Shown: positions 1-8,748 of the stretch, one piece after another
Numbering within the stretch: the first letter of the stretch is position 1
How the letters are laid out: each line of letters starts with the position of its first letter
Assembly (NCBI RefSeq): GCF_015751765.1
Contig: NZ_JADOTX010000001.1
Span: 5,332,001 to 5,396,000, forward strand
Source of the DNA: Micromonospora ureilytica
Lineage (GTDB): Bacteria; Actinomycetota; Actinomycetes; Mycobacteriales; Micromonosporaceae
Reading direction: 5' to 3'
DNA: 64,000 nucleotides
Notes under the pieces: model-generated
Databases searched by the model: none
Told to the model about the DNA's origin: nothing
Seen by the model: only the letters and a program-made list of their open reading frames with translations
Made by a program: the position numbers and the translations under genes

Positions 1-339
1 GTTGCGGAAGTGCAGGTGCTGGTTGCGGGTGAGCGCGCCGGGCAGCAGGTGCGCCTCGCACAGGATCTGGAAGCCGTTGCAGATGCCGAGCACCGGCAGG
101 CCACCCTGGGCGGCGTCCACGATCGTCTCCATCACCGGGGCGAACCGGGCGATGGCACCGCACCGCAGGTAGTCACCGTAGGAGAACCCGCCGGGCAGGA
201 CGACCGCGTCGACGCCGTGCAGCTCCGGGTCGCCGTGCCAGAGCCGGACCGGCTCAGCGCCGGCGATCCGGACGGCTCGGGCCGCGTCCCCGTCGTCGAG
301 CGAGCCGGGGAAGGTGACCACACCGACCCGGGCGGTCAC
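1..339 (-). CDS. purQ: PurQ, glutaminase subunit of FGAM synthase (partial, 3' end outside window)
   Basis: Glutamine amidotransferase subunit of phosphoribosylformylglycinamidine synthase, step 4 of purine synthesis; it releases ammonia from glutamine for PurL. The visible 113 residues start with GTG ([16 protein letters not shown]) and contain the triad-type nucleophile motif GICNGFQ with its cysteine near residue 93, plus the [12 protein letters not shown] loop. The GTG start overlaps the purS stop (GTGA), so the two are translationally coupled. The C-terminal half with the catalytic His/Glu lies beyond base 1. Identification is secure. Confidence 0.95.
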   Translation of the reverse strand, partial: MTARVGVVTFPGSLDDGDAARAVRIAGAEPVRLWHGDPELHGVDAVVLPGGFSYGDYLRCGAIARFAPVMETIVDAAQGGLPVLGICNGFQILCEAHLLPGALTRNQHLHFRN

Positions 340-599
340 GAGCGGGCGTCCGCGGTCTCGTCGGCCTCGACCAGGCGGACGGTGAAGTCCTCGATGACCG
401 GGTTGGCGAGCAGTTTGTCGGCAATCTCCCGAGCGCGGTCCAGGTCCGGTTCACCGGTGAACTCGATCTCGATCCGCCTGCCGATCCGAACCGAGGCGAC
501 GTCACCGACGCCGAGCCGGGGTAGCGCGTTTGCGACGGCCTGGCCCTGCGGATCGAGGATCTCGGGCTTGAGCATGACGTCGACGACGACGCGAGGCAC
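336..599 (-). CDS. purS: PurS, small subunit of FGAM synthase
   Basis: 87-residue protein starting [19 protein letters not shown], the typical PurS beginning, and ending in [11 protein letters not shown]. In Gram-positive bacteria PurS bridges PurL and PurQ in the multi-subunit FGAM synthase. I chose the GTG at 599 because family members start exactly at this conserved strand; an upstream in-frame extension to 689 has no family support. It overlaps purQ by four bases (GTGA). The purL gene is expected outside the window. Confidence 0.93.
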   Translation of the reverse strand: MPRVVVDVMLKPEILDPQGQAVANALPRLGVGDVASVRIGRRIEIEFTGEPDLDRAREIADKLLANPVIEDFTVRLVEADETADARS

Positions 600-956
600 T
601 GGGCACTCCTGACTGTGTACGCAGTTGGGTGCCGACCCACAACGGGCGAGCGCAGCCAGCGTACCTGGCAGATATCGCCGCGGACGCACGGGCCGGGTGC
701 AGTTCAGGCAGTGATCGACATTACCGGCGCTCAGTGTGACCCGTCAGGCGCTACAGGTGGCCTCAGCAGGACATACACGGCGCAGCGGGTGGCCGAATCG
801 TTACATTGGCAAACCTCGATCAAATCCTTGATAACGATCGCGGTGAGCCCTACTGTACATCGACGTAAGTCGATTCAAGCGCTCGCGGGAATCCCCCGCT
901 GCCGCCCCAGCCGCACCCGGCGACCCCGGGTCCGCCCCGTCCAAGGAGTCCACCCG
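600..956. other. Intergenic region between purS and secreted protease
   Basis: 357 bases separating divergent genes. The left part must hold the purSQ promoter on the minus strand, which I could not pinpoint. The right part holds a good sigma-70-type promoter for the protease (828-856). It is less GC-rich than the coding DNA around 780-860. No RNA gene or riboswitch fold was recognised. Confidence 0.6.
828..856 (+). promoter_or_regulatory. Promoter of the secreted protease gene
   Basis: TTGATA (828-833) and TACTGT (851-856) are separated by 17 bases, a close match to the vegetative -35/-10 pattern. The transcript would have a leader of roughly 90 bases before the ATG at 957. Inferred from sequence only. 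Confidence 0.55.
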
Positions 957-1637
957 ATGCGCATCCGCCCCCTGCTCGCCGTACTCAGCACCGCGCTGGT
1001 CGGCGCCCTCGGCGTCACGTCCGCCGCGTCCGCCTCCCCGCCCAGCCCACTCATCATCGGTGGCGGCACCGTCTCGTCCGCCCCCTGGGCCGCCGCGGTG
1101 CTCAGCAACGGCTCGTTCACCTGCTCCGGCAGCGTCATCGCCGCACAGTGGGTGCTCACCGCCCGGCACTGCATCAACGGCACCATGTCGGTGCGCGTCG
1201 GAAGCGTGAACCGCACCTCCGGCGGGGTCACCCGCACGGTCAGCGCCACCTACACCCGCAACGACCTCGCGCTCATGCGGCTCTCCAGCACCGTCAGCAC
1301 CTCCGCGGTGAGCCTGGCCAGCAGCAACCCGCCGATCAACTCGACGAACTCGATCTACGGCTGGGGCATGACCTGCTACAGCGGCTGCTCGGCGTCCACC
1401 GTGCTGAAGACCGCCACCGTCCGGGTGACCAGCAACAGCGCCACCGACGCGTACGGCGGCCAGGCGATCCGCACCACCCGGATCAACGGCAACGCCTGGC
1501 GCGGTGACTCCGGCGGCCCGCAGTTCTACAACGGTCAGCAGGTCGGCGTCGCCTCCACCGCCGACGGGTCGACCATCCAGAACTACGGCAGTGTTGCGTA
1601 CAACCGGGCCTGGATCACCTCGGTGGCCGGTGTCTGA
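957..1637 (+). CDS. Secreted trypsin-like serine protease (family S1)
   Basis: 226 residues. Residues 1-27 form a signal peptide (MRIRPLLAVL..., ending ASAS). The mature chain begins near IIGGG (33-37), the typical activated chymotrypsin-fold N-terminus. The catalytic triad is visible: His71 (TARHC), Asp103 (NDLALM) and Ser185 (GDSGGP). Cysteines are placed as expected for S1 disulphides. The ATG at 957 is chosen because the signal peptide starts there and a promoter lies about 100 bases upstream; longer in-frame starts would bury the signal sequence. Probably an extracellular scavenging or developmental protease. Confidence 0.9.
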   Translation: MRIRPLLAVLSTALVGALGVTSAASASPPSPLIIGGGTVSSAPWAAAVLSNGSFTCSGSVIAAQWVLTARHCINGTMSVRVGSVNRTSGGVTRTVSATYTRNDLALMRLSSTVSTSAVSLASSNPPINSTNSIYGWGMTCYSGCSASTVLKTATVRVTSNSATDAYGGQAIRTTRINGNAWRGDSGGPQFYNGQQVGVASTADGSTIQNYGSVAYNRAWITSVAGV

Positions 1638-1766
1638 CGGTTAGCGCCCGGCTCGGCGCGGATGGTCGGCCACGTGCCGGCCGTCCGCGCCGCGTCGTTT
1701 TGCAGCATCCGATCAGGTGAACAATGCGCACGATCGGGTCGCGCCACTCCTGACAGCATCGGAAAC

Positions 1767-2225
1767 GTGCTGGTCGTGACGACAGAGCAACTGCCCGGCT
1801 ACGAGATCCGCCAGATTCTCGGTGAGGTGGTGTCATCGATGGCCAGGACGCGCAACCCGTACCGCGAGGGTGTCAAGAACCTGCGTGGTGGCGCGTACGA
1901 CCCGATGGCCCCGGACAACCTGACCCGGTGGCGCACCGACTCGGTGGCCCGCCTCGGCGAGGAAGCCCTGCGGCTCGGCGCGAACGCGGTGATCGGCATG
2001 CGGTTCGACAGCCGGGACTGCGGCGAGATGTGGATGGAGATCTGCGCGTACGGGACGGCAGTGGTCGCCGTACCCAACGCTCCCGAGGTCATGCCGGCCG
2101 ACCAGCCGGCGGTCGCCGCGGAGACCGCGGAGGTCGCGGGCATCACGGAGTCGCCCGGCGGCATCGCCGAACCGGCCAGCGCCCCCAACCTGAGAACCGC
2201 CGCCGAAACCCCAACGGGCGAGTGA
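1767..2225 (+). CDS. YbjQ/UPF0145-family protein
   Basis: About 152 residues. The N-terminal part (VVTTEQLPGYEIRQILGEVVSS ... RLGANAVIGMRFDS ... EICAYGTAVVAV) matches the small UPF0145 (YbjQ) family, often called heavy-metal-binding-domain proteins although the function is not established. The last 45 residues are a low-complexity tail rich in Ala, Glu and Pro. The GTG at 1767 is chosen as it gives the family's usual start; a GTG at 1776 is also possible. A long palindromic repeat follows ten bases after the stop codon. Confidence 0.75.
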   Translation: MLVVTTEQLPGYEIRQILGEVVSSMARTRNPYREGVKNLRGGAYDPMAPDNLTRWRTDSVARLGEEALRLGANAVIGMRFDSRDCGEMWMEICAYGTAVVAVPNAPEVMPADQPAVAAETAEVAGITESPGGIAEPASAPNLRTAAETPTGE

Positions 2226-2234
2226 CCCACCCCG

Positions 2235-2293
2235 TTGATCATGAAGTTATTGCCCTGCGCGACGGCGTGTCGCGGCAATAACTTCATGATCAA
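2235..2293. repeat. Long palindromic repeat, copy 1
   Basis: Twenty-base perfect arms TTGATCATGAAGTTATTGCC (2235-2254) and its complement (2274-2293) around a 19-base loop containing GGCGTGTCGC. It lies between the convergent ends of the YbjQ-type gene and purB. Same family as copies at 25843, 26921 and 46631. It could act as a two-way terminator, or be a REP-like mobile palindrome. Confidence 0.9.
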
Positions 2294-2313
2294 GGCGCAG
2301 GTGGGGGGTGGGG

Positions 2314-3738
2314 TTAGAGGATGGGGGGTGGGCTGTAGGTGGCCGCGTTTGGGTGGGTTTCGACCACCTTGGTGATGCGGCGGGTTACCGCTGCCACCTG
2401 GGCTTGGGCGGCGCCTACGAAGGCGTTGCGGTCGGCGACCAGGGTGTCGATGTCGGCGCGGGACAGGCCGAGTCGGCCGTCCTCCGCCAGGCGGTCGAAG
2501 AGGTCGTTCTCCGGTGCGCCCTTCTCGCGCATCGCCAGGGCCACCGCCACCGCGTGCTCCTTGATCACCTCGTGGGCGACCTCCCGACCGACGCCCCGAC
2601 GGACCGCCGCGACCAGGATCTTCGTGGTGGCCAGGAACGGCAGGAAGCGCTCCAGCTCCCGGTTGATCACCGCCGGGTACGAGCCGAACTCGTCGAGCAC
2701 TGTGAGGAACGTCTGGAACAGCCCGTCGGCGGCGAAGAACGCGTCCGGCAGTGCCACCCGGCGGACCACCGAGCAGGACACGTCCCCCTCGTTCCACTGG
2801 TCACCGGCCAGCTCGCCGACCATCGACAGGTACCCCCGGATGATCACGGCGAAGCCGTTCACCCGCTCCGACGAGCGGGTGTTCATCTTGTGCGGCATCG
2901 CGCTGGAACCGACCTGGCCCGGCTTGAAGCCCTCGGTCGCCAACTCCTGGCCGACCATCAACCGGATCGTGGTGGCCAGCGACGACGGCGCGGCGGCGGT
3001 CTGGGCCAGCGCGGCCAGCACGTCGAAGTCGAGCGAGCGCGGGTAAACCTGCCCGACGCTGTCCAGCACCCGGGAGAACCCCAGGTGCTCGGCGACCCGC
3101 CGCTCCAGCTCGGCCACCTTGTCGGCGTCGCCGTCGAAGAGGTCGAGCTGGTCGGCGGCGGTGCCGACCGGCCCCTTGATCCCCCGCAGCGGGTAGCGGG
3201 CGATCAGCTCCTCCAACCGCTCGTACGCGATCAGCAACTCCTCCGCCGCCGACGCGAAGCGCTTGCCCAGCGTGGTGGCCTGCGCTGCCACGTTGTGCGA
3301 ACGGCCGGTGATGACCAGCTCGGAGTGCTCGTACGCCAGGAAGGCGAGCCGGGCCAGGGTGGCCACCACCCGGTCGCGGATCAGCTCCAGCGAGGCGCGC
3401 ACCTGGAGCTGCTCGACGTTCTCGGTGAGGTCCCGGGAGGTCATCCCCTTGTGCACGTGCTCGTGCCCGGCGAGCGCGCTGAACTCCTCGATCCGGGCCT
3501 TCACGTCGTGCCGGGTGACCCGCTCCCGTTCGGCGATCGAGGCGAGGTCGACCTGGTCGAGCACCCGCTCGTACGCCTCGACCACTCCGTCCGGCACCGG
3601 CACGCCCAGGTCGCGTTGGGCGCGGAGCACGGCGAGCCAGAGCCGCCGCTCCATCCGGACCTTCTCCTCGGGGGACCAGAGGGCTACCAGTTCGGGCGAG
3701 GCGTACCGGTTGGCCAGCACGTTGGGGATCGTCGTCAC
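2314..3738 (-). CDS. purB: Adenylosuccinate lyase
   Basis: 474 residues. Catalyses two beta-eliminations: SAICAR to AICAR plus fumarate, and adenylosuccinate to AMP plus fumarate. The superfamily signature SSAMPHKMNTRSSE is present, as are the TSRDLTENVEQLQ and GRSHNVAAQATTLGKR helices. The GTG at 3738 is preferred: it lies five bases after GAGG and begins VTTIPNVLANRYAS, the usual actinobacterial start; an ATG nine bases upstream would overlap that ribosome site. The 3' end of the mRNA is very C-rich, followed by palindrome copy 1. Confidence 0.95.
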   Translation of the reverse strand: MTTIPNVLANRYASPELVALWSPEEKVRMERRLWLAVLRAQRDLGVPVPDGVVEAYERVLDQVDLASIAERERVTRHDVKARIEEFSALAGHEHVHKGMTSRDLTENVEQLQVRASLELIRDRVVATLARLAFLAYEHSELVITGRSHNVAAQATTLGKRFASAAEELLIAYERLEELIARYPLRGIKGPVGTAADQLDLFDGDADKVAELERRVAEHLGFSRVLDSVGQVYPRSLDFDVLAALAQTAAAPSSLATTIRLMVGQELATEGFKPGQVGSSAMPHKMNTRSSERVNGFAVIIRGYLSMVGELAGDQWNEGDVSCSVVRRVALPDAFFAADGLFQTFLTVLDEFGSYPAVINRELERFLPFLATTKILVAAVRRGVGREVAHEVIKEHAVAVALAMREKGAPENDLFDRLAEDGRLGLSRADIDTLVADRNAFVGAAQAQVAAVTRRITKVVETHPNAATYSPPPIL

Positions 3739-3819
3739 GTACCTCATTGTCCCGCACCCGCTGGTAGGCACCGGGACCGGGCCGGGGTCTCGCCCGGACC
3801 GGGCGGGGCGCTCAGACTG

Positions 3820-6219
3820 TCAGGGGCGGTTCAGCTCGTAGACGGTGACCGGGCCGGCGACCAGGCGAACCTGGGCCAGTCGGGCCAGCTCCGCCGACAC
3901 CGCACCCGCCCTGGTGTCGGCGAACAGCCACCGGACCCCGTGCTCCGTGCGGAGCCGGTCCAGGTCGGCCTGGGTCGGCGTGCTGAAGACCCCGTCGTTG
4001 AACGCGAGCAGCGCCTCGTCGGGGAAGTTCTGCCGGGCGTACCCGAGGTTCTGGACGCCGTGCGCGGCCACGACCGCGTCGGTGTAGCCCCAGCTCTCCA
4101 CCACCGTCCGATGCCCGCCCAGACCGGTGACCCAGAACGCACGGGCGTCGCAGTGCGGGGTGGTCCGCACCGGCCGGCAGTGCACGTTGGTGGCGACCAC
4201 GTCGTCGTCGGCGGCGTTGTCGTCCAGCCACAGCGCCGCGCGCATCTCGTCGACGGTCAGCGCGTACGGCTGCGGCCCGGTCGCCGGCACCGGCTCGGTC
4301 AGCACCGAGCGGACGGTCCCGCCCACGACGACGGCGGCGCTGGCGCCGAGCATCGCCGCGGTGACCCCGGCCAGGGCGATCGTCGCCGTCCGTCGACGAC
4401 CCGACGAGCCCGCCGCCGAAGCCGGTGCCGGGACGCGACGCCGCCACAGGGCGGCCACCCCGACGGCGAGCGCGGCGGCCACCGCCACGAACAGCACGTA
4501 CCGGGCTGCCGAGAGACCCAGCACCCGCAGCCACCCCTCGATCGTCGAGGTGGTGGGGGTGCCGGGACGGCTGATCCTCGGCACGGCGAAGCCCACCACC
4601 GTGCCGGCCGTGGCGAGCCCCGCCAGCGCGCCGGCCACGGCGGGCACCACAAGCACCGGCCAGGGCGCTCGGGCCTGGGCGAGGGACCAGGTGGTCAGCA
4701 CGACGCCGACCGGGATGACGCCCATCCAGAAGTAGATCTGGCTGATCGACGGGTGCTGGAACACCCAGGTGCTGGCCGCCCCGGCCAGGACCGTGCCGGC
4801 GAGCAGCCAGACGGCCGGGTCGGCGCGGTGCCCGCTGTCGACGAGCAGGCTCATGCCCACCCATCGGGGCGCCTGTGCCAGCACCCACCAGGTGACCACG
4901 GCGAACGCCAGCAGCCACCCGAGGACGCCACCGTCGTTGATGCCCGGCGGCAGCGGCGCACTCGGCCAGATTCCGTCACCCGTTCCGAGGGTCTCGGCGT
5001 ACGGGGCGATGAAGTGCAGCAACGCCAACGCCTGCACGCGCAGCGTGCCGGCCCCGCCGCCGGCGAACAGCCGGAACCCGAGCGCCATCGCCGCCACGAG
5101 GCAGGCCAGCGCCATCAGGGCGGGTCGCGGGACCTGCCGCTTCCGCCACCAGACCACGACGGCGGTGAGACCCAGGCCGGCGATCACCGGCGGCAACGCA
5201 CTGGACTTCGCCCCCGCACAGACCAGCCCGAGCACCGCAACCAGCGGCCAGGCGCGGCCGAGGGAACGCCCCCGGGTCACGTCGACGATGAGCCCGGCGA
5301 GCAGCAGCAACGGCACCAGCACGTACGTCTGGGAGGGGCTGGCGTACGACAGCGGCATCTCGCCGGACGCGCCCACCGGCGAGCCGAGCGTGACCGTGGC
5401 CCCGGTGAAGGCGGCGAGGGCGGCCACCGGGCCGGCCCAGACGGCCCCACTCAGGTCCCGGGCGAGCCCGGCCGCGAGCAGCACCGCGGTACCGATCACG
5501 GGCACCAGCCAGAGTCGCAGCAGCACCACCGCCGGCGAGATCCCGGTGATCATGCTGCCGCTGGCGATGTGCGCGTCGGACAGGTAGTGGTAGCGCAACG
5601 CCTCCCCGGCGACGTGCGGCAACTGGAACGGCATCGCCCGGGTCAGCTCCTGCACCAGACCCAGGTGGTAGAGCACGTCCTGGTAGTAGCCGCCGTGGAC
5701 GGGAGGCAGCGGGACCATCCGCCATTGGGTGTATCCCCAGGCCAGCACCACCAGCAGCGCCGTGCCCATCCCCCAGTGCCAGGCGAGCGGCAGCTGACGG
5801 CGCTCGCCGACCCGCCAGTGCCGGCGCAGCCCGGGGACGGCGGCGAACGCGACGAGGACGGGCAGCGGCCACCACCGCAGCAGGGACTGCTGACCGGTCG
5901 CCGCGGCCAACGCCCAGGCGACGATCTCCAGCAGCAGGCCGGTGGCCGCGCCGTAGCCGAGGTCCTCGGGAAGGTTGCCCCGGCTGCCGCGCAGCGCGCG
6001 GTGCACCAGGGTCCCGGGGAGCACCAGGGCGAGGACCCAGTACGCGCTGAATCGCGCGAGGTCCGGGGCGGGCACGCTGCCGCGGGACCAGACCACGAGC
6101 AGCGCGGCGATCACGAGCACCCACGGGAGCGTGCTGAGGACCGGCACGAGACCGTTCCGACGCGAGGCCTGGGGCGGGGCCGGGGTGTCCGTCCGCTCGG
6201 CCAACAGGGTGTCAGCCAC
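3820..6219 (-). CDS. Large polytopic membrane protein, probable GT-C-type glycosyltransferase
   Basis: About 799 residues with roughly a dozen hydrophobic segments and a soluble C-terminal domain of about 150 residues (DEMRAALWLDDNAADDDVVATN ... ending TVYELNRP). This architecture resembles lipid-phosphate-sugar-dependent GT-C enzymes or uncharacterised actinobacterial relatives, but I recognise no decisive catalytic motif. The GTG at 6219 overlaps the end of the upstream polyprenyl-phosphate glycosyltransferase by eight bases, so the pair is coupled; an ATG at 6264 is an alternative start. The context suggests transfer of a lipid-linked sugar outside the membrane. Confidence 0.6.
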   Translation of the reverse strand: MADTLLAERTDTPAPPQASRRNGLVPVLSTLPWVLVIAALLVVWSRGSVPAPDLARFSAYWVLALVLPGTLVHRALRGSRGNLPEDLGYGAATGLLLEIVAWALAAATGQQSLLRWWPLPVLVAFAAVPGLRRHWRVGERRQLPLAWHWGMGTALLVVLAWGYTQWRMVPLPPVHGGYYQDVLYHLGLVQELTRAMPFQLPHVAGEALRYHYLSDAHIASGSMITGISPAVVLLRLWLVPVIGTAVLLAAGLARDLSGAVWAGPVAALAAFTGATVTLGSPVGASGEMPLSYASPSQTYVLVPLLLLAGLIVDVTRGRSLGRAWPLVAVLGLVCAGAKSSALPPVIAGLGLTAVVVWWRKRQVPRPALMALACLVAAMALGFRLFAGGGAGTLRVQALALLHFIAPYAETLGTGDGIWPSAPLPPGINDGGVLGWLLAFAVVTWWVLAQAPRWVGMSLLVDSGHRADPAVWLLAGTVLAGAASTWVFQHPSISQIYFWMGVIPVGVVLTTWSLAQARAPWPVLVVPAVAGALAGLATAGTVVGFAVPRISRPGTPTTSTIEGWLRVLGLSAARYVLFVAVAAALAVGVAALWRRRVPAPASAAGSSGRRRTATIALAGVTAAMLGASAAVVVGGTVRSVLTEPVPATGPQPYALTVDEMRAALWLDDNAADDDVVATNVHCRPVRTTPHCDARAFWVTGLGGHRTVVESWGYTDAVVAAHGVQNLGYARQNFPDEALLAFNDGVFSTPTQADLDRLRTEHGVRWLFADTRAGAVSAELARLAQVRLVAGPVTVYELNRP

Positions 6220-7243
6220 GGACGCCGACCGCTGAATCGAAGCTCGGCGTACGGGAGTGGCCATCGCCCCGTGCGACAGTCTCCGCGCCCGGGACCTCGT
6301 CGCGGGAGTCGAACCCGACGTGGAAGGCCGGCCGGTTCTGCACGGTGGCGTAGATCCGGCCGACGTACTCGCCCAGCAGGCCGAGACAGACCAGTTGCAC
6401 TCCACTGAGCAGCAGCACCGCGACGAACATCGAGGTCCAGCCGGGGATGGTGGTGCCGGAGACGTGGACGACCATGCCGAACACGATCAGCGCGAGGCAG
6501 AGCAGGAAGCTCGACATCCCCAGCCAGGTGGCCAGGCGCAGTGGCGCGGCAGAGAAGTTCGCCGTGCTCTCCCAGGCCAGGGCCACCATCCGGCGCAGCG
6601 GATACTTCGTCTCGCCGGCGGCGCGGGCCTCGCGGTCGTAGCGCACCTCGGCGCTGGGGAAGCCGAGCGACGGCACCAGCAGCCGGTAGACCGGGGCGCG
6701 TTCGGGCAACCGGCGCAGGACCTCGATCACGTCCCGGCTGAGCAACCGGAAGTCGCCGGCCTGCGCGGGCAGGTCGACGCCGACGAGCCGACGCATCGCC
6801 CAGTAGTAGCCACGGGCGCTGTTGCGCTTGAAGACCGTGTCGGTGCTGCGGTCGGCGCGAACGCCGTAGACGACGTCCACCCCGTCCTCGCGGGCCACGC
6901 GGAGCATCTCGGCGATGGTCTCCGGCGGATCCTGGAGATCGGCGTCGAGGCTGACCACCCACTGGCCGACGGCCCGGTGCAGGCCGGCGGTCAACGCCGC
7001 CTGGTGGCCACTGTTGCGCCGCAGCCGGAGCACCCGCAACTGCGGCCAGTCCCGGCCGTGGTCGAAGAGCACCGACACGGTGTCGTCGCGGCTGCCGTCG
7101 TCGACGGCGACCACCTCGTAGTCGACGCCGAGCGCGTCGAGCACCGGCCGCAGCCGGGCGACAAGCGCCGGAATGACCGCTGTCTCATTGAACATCGGGA
7201 TGACCACCGAGAGGGTGGTCGTCCGTGCAACGACGGACTCCAT
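6212..7243 (-). CDS. Family 2 glycosyltransferase, polyprenyl-phosphate sugar synthase type (GtrB/ArnC-like)
   Basis: 343 residues. The GT-A domain has LSVVIPMFNE at the start, DDGSRDD near 48-54 and DADLQDP at 100-106, which bind nucleotide sugar and metal. Two membrane helices lie in the C-terminal third (FLLCLALIVFGMVVHV and MFVAVLLLSGVQLVCLGLLG) followed by the ending GEYVGRIY, typical of GtrB/ArnC/DPM-type enzymes that load a sugar onto polyprenyl phosphate. The start is ATG with GGA upstream. It is co-transcribed with the large membrane protein 3820-6219, the likely user of the lipid-linked sugar. Confidence 0.88.
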   Translation of the reverse strand: MESVVARTTTLSVVIPMFNETAVIPALVARLRPVLDALGVDYEVVAVDDGSRDDTVSVLFDHGRDWPQLRVLRLRRNSGHQAALTAGLHRAVGQWVVSLDADLQDPPETIAEMLRVAREDGVDVVYGVRADRSTDTVFKRNSARGYYWAMRRLVGVDLPAQAGDFRLLSRDVIEVLRRLPERAPVYRLLVPSLGFPSAEVRYDREARAAGETKYPLRRMVALAWESTANFSAAPLRLATWLGMSSFLLCLALIVFGMVVHVSGTTIPGWTSMFVAVLLLSGVQLVCLGLLGEYVGRIYATVQNRPAFHVGFDSRDEVPGAETVARGDGHSRTPSFDSAVGVRG

Positions 7244-7400
7244 GGTGATCCGGCCCCGTTCCGCACGCAGGAGTGATCGGACCGCGCCAAGGGCGCGGCA
7301 ACGATCACCGTTGCGTGGTAAACCCTCCAGCAGCGGACCAACTCCTGAACGGTCCGTTAACGCCCGCTGGCGGTCACCCCGATAAGGGGCGATCTCGCGT

Positions 7401-8693
7401 TCATCGCTCCAGGATGGCGGTCACGCCTTGGCCGCCGGCGGCGCAGATGGAGATCAGCCCGCGCCCGCTGCCCCGCTCGGCCAGCAGCTTGGCCAGGGTC
7501 GCCACGATCCGCCCACCCGTTGCCGCGAACGGATGCCCGGCGGCCAGCGACGAGCCGTTGACGTTGAGCCGGTCGGTGTCGATCGCGCCCAGCGGTGCGT
7601 CCAGGCCGAGCCGGTCCTTGCCGAACTCCGGCGACTCCCAGGCGGCGAGGGTGGCCAGCACCTGCGACGCGAACGCCTCGTGGATCTCGTAGTAGTCGAA
7701 GTCCTGCAACGTCAGCCCGGCGCGGGCCAGCATCCGGGGCACCGCGTACGCGGGTGCCATCAGCAGCCCCTCGTCGCCGTGTACGAAGTCCACCGCCGCG
7801 GTCTCCGACCAGCTGAACCAGGCCAGCACGGGTAGGTGGTGCGCCGCCGCCCACTCCTCGCTGGCCAGCAGCACCGTGGACGCGCCGTCGGTGAGGGGCG
7901 ACGAGTTGCCGGCGGTCATGGTGGCCTGCTCGGCGTCCGGGCCGCGGGTGCCGAAGACCGGCTTCAGCGAGGCGAGCTTCTCCAGGCTGCTGTCCGGGCG
8001 GAGGTTCGCATCCCGGGTGAGCCCCAGGTACGGCGTCATCAGGTCGTCGAAGAAACCCCTGTCGTACGCGGCGGCGAGGCGCTGGTGTGAGCGCAGCGCC
8101 AGCTCGTCCTGGGCGCGCCTGTCGATCTGCCAGCGCACGGCGGTGCGGGCGGCGTGGTCACCCATGGACAGGCCGGTACGCGGCTCGGCGTTGCGTGGGA
8201 TCTCCGGCTTGAACGGCTGGAGTGGGCGCAGCTTCGCCGCGATCTTGAGTCGTTCGCCGAGCGTGCGGGCCGAGTTGAGCTTGAGCAGCGTGCGGCGCAT
8301 CTCCTCGTTGACGGCGAGCGGGGCGTCGGAGGTGGTGTCGACACCGCCGGCGATGCCCACGTCGAGCTGCCCGAGGGCGATCTTGTTGGCGACCAGGATC
8401 GTCGCCTCCAGACCGGTGCCGCAGGCCTGCTGGATGTCGTACGCCGGGGTGTGTGGGTCGAGCCGGGAGCCGAGGACCACCTCGCGGGTGAGGTTGAAGT
8501 CGCGGGAGTGCTTGAGCACCGCACCGGTCACCACCTCGCCGATCCGTTGCCCGGCCAGCCCGTAGCGGGCGATCAGGCCGTCGAGCGCCGCGCCGAGCAG
8601 GTCCGCGTTCGACGCGTCCGCGTAGCGGGAGTTGGAACGGGCGAAGGGGATGCGGTTGCCCCCGATGACCGCGACCCGCCGGATGCTCTGCAC
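7401..8693 (-). CDS. Acetyl-CoA acyltransferase (thiolase, FadA/FadI type)
   Basis: 430 residues. Thiolase last step of beta-oxidation: 3-ketoacyl-CoA plus CoA gives acetyl-CoA and shortened acyl-CoA. The nucleophile Cys91 sits in QQACGTG; the other active-site parts are HEAFA, GHPFAATG and the C-terminal cysteine in CAAGGQG. The GTG at 8693 is chosen because AGGAGG lies six bases upstream. It is divergent from the FabG4-like/HtdX-like pair across a 55-base gap holding a TACTCGCC-type operator. The grouping matches the mycobacterial Rv0241c-Rv0243 cluster (HtdX, FabG4, FadA2). Confidence 0.92.
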   Translation of the reverse strand: MQSIRRVAVIGGNRIPFARSNSRYADASNADLLGAALDGLIARYGLAGQRIGEVVTGAVLKHSRDFNLTREVVLGSRLDPHTPAYDIQQACGTGLEATILVANKIALGQLDVGIAGGVDTTSDAPLAVNEEMRRTLLKLNSARTLGERLKIAAKLRPLQPFKPEIPRNAEPRTGLSMGDHAARTAVRWQIDRRAQDELALRSHQRLAAAYDRGFFDDLMTPYLGLTRDANLRPDSSLEKLASLKPVFGTRGPDAEQATMTAGNSSPLTDGASTVLLASEEWAAAHHLPVLAWFSWSETAAVDFVHGDEGLLMAPAYAVPRMLARAGLTLQDFDYYEIHEAFASQVLATLAAWESPEFGKDRLGLDAPLGAIDTDRLNVNGSSLAAGHPFAATGGRIVATLAKLLAERGSGRGLISICAAGGQGVTAILER

Positions 8694-8724
8694 GATCCGC
8701 CTCCTCGGCATGTGTTGCTCGAAC

Positions 8725-8740
8725 CCTACTCGCCAGTAGG
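8725..8740. promoter_or_regulatory. Palindromic operator between thiolase and FabG4-like genes
   Basis: CCTACT-CGCC-AGTAGG, perfect six-base arms, just before the ATG at 8749. It shares the CTACTCG core with the TetR-type operator at 19097-19126, so one regulator may control both lipid loci. Inference from similarity only. Confidence 0.55.
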
Positions 8741-8748
8741 CTACGCCC

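Noticed and set aside
6296..6320. tRNA-like T-arm sequence (GGAGTCGAACCCGACG)
   Set aside because: It lies inside the glycosyltransferase reading frame (VGFDSRDEV) and no acceptor, D or anticodon arms can be folded around it.
2308..6408. Very long plus-strand open frame opposite purB and the membrane protein
   Set aside because: Its translation is Arg/Gly/His/Gln-rich with no domain, typical of antisense frames in high-GC DNA; both minus-strand genes have clear family motifs or membrane helices.
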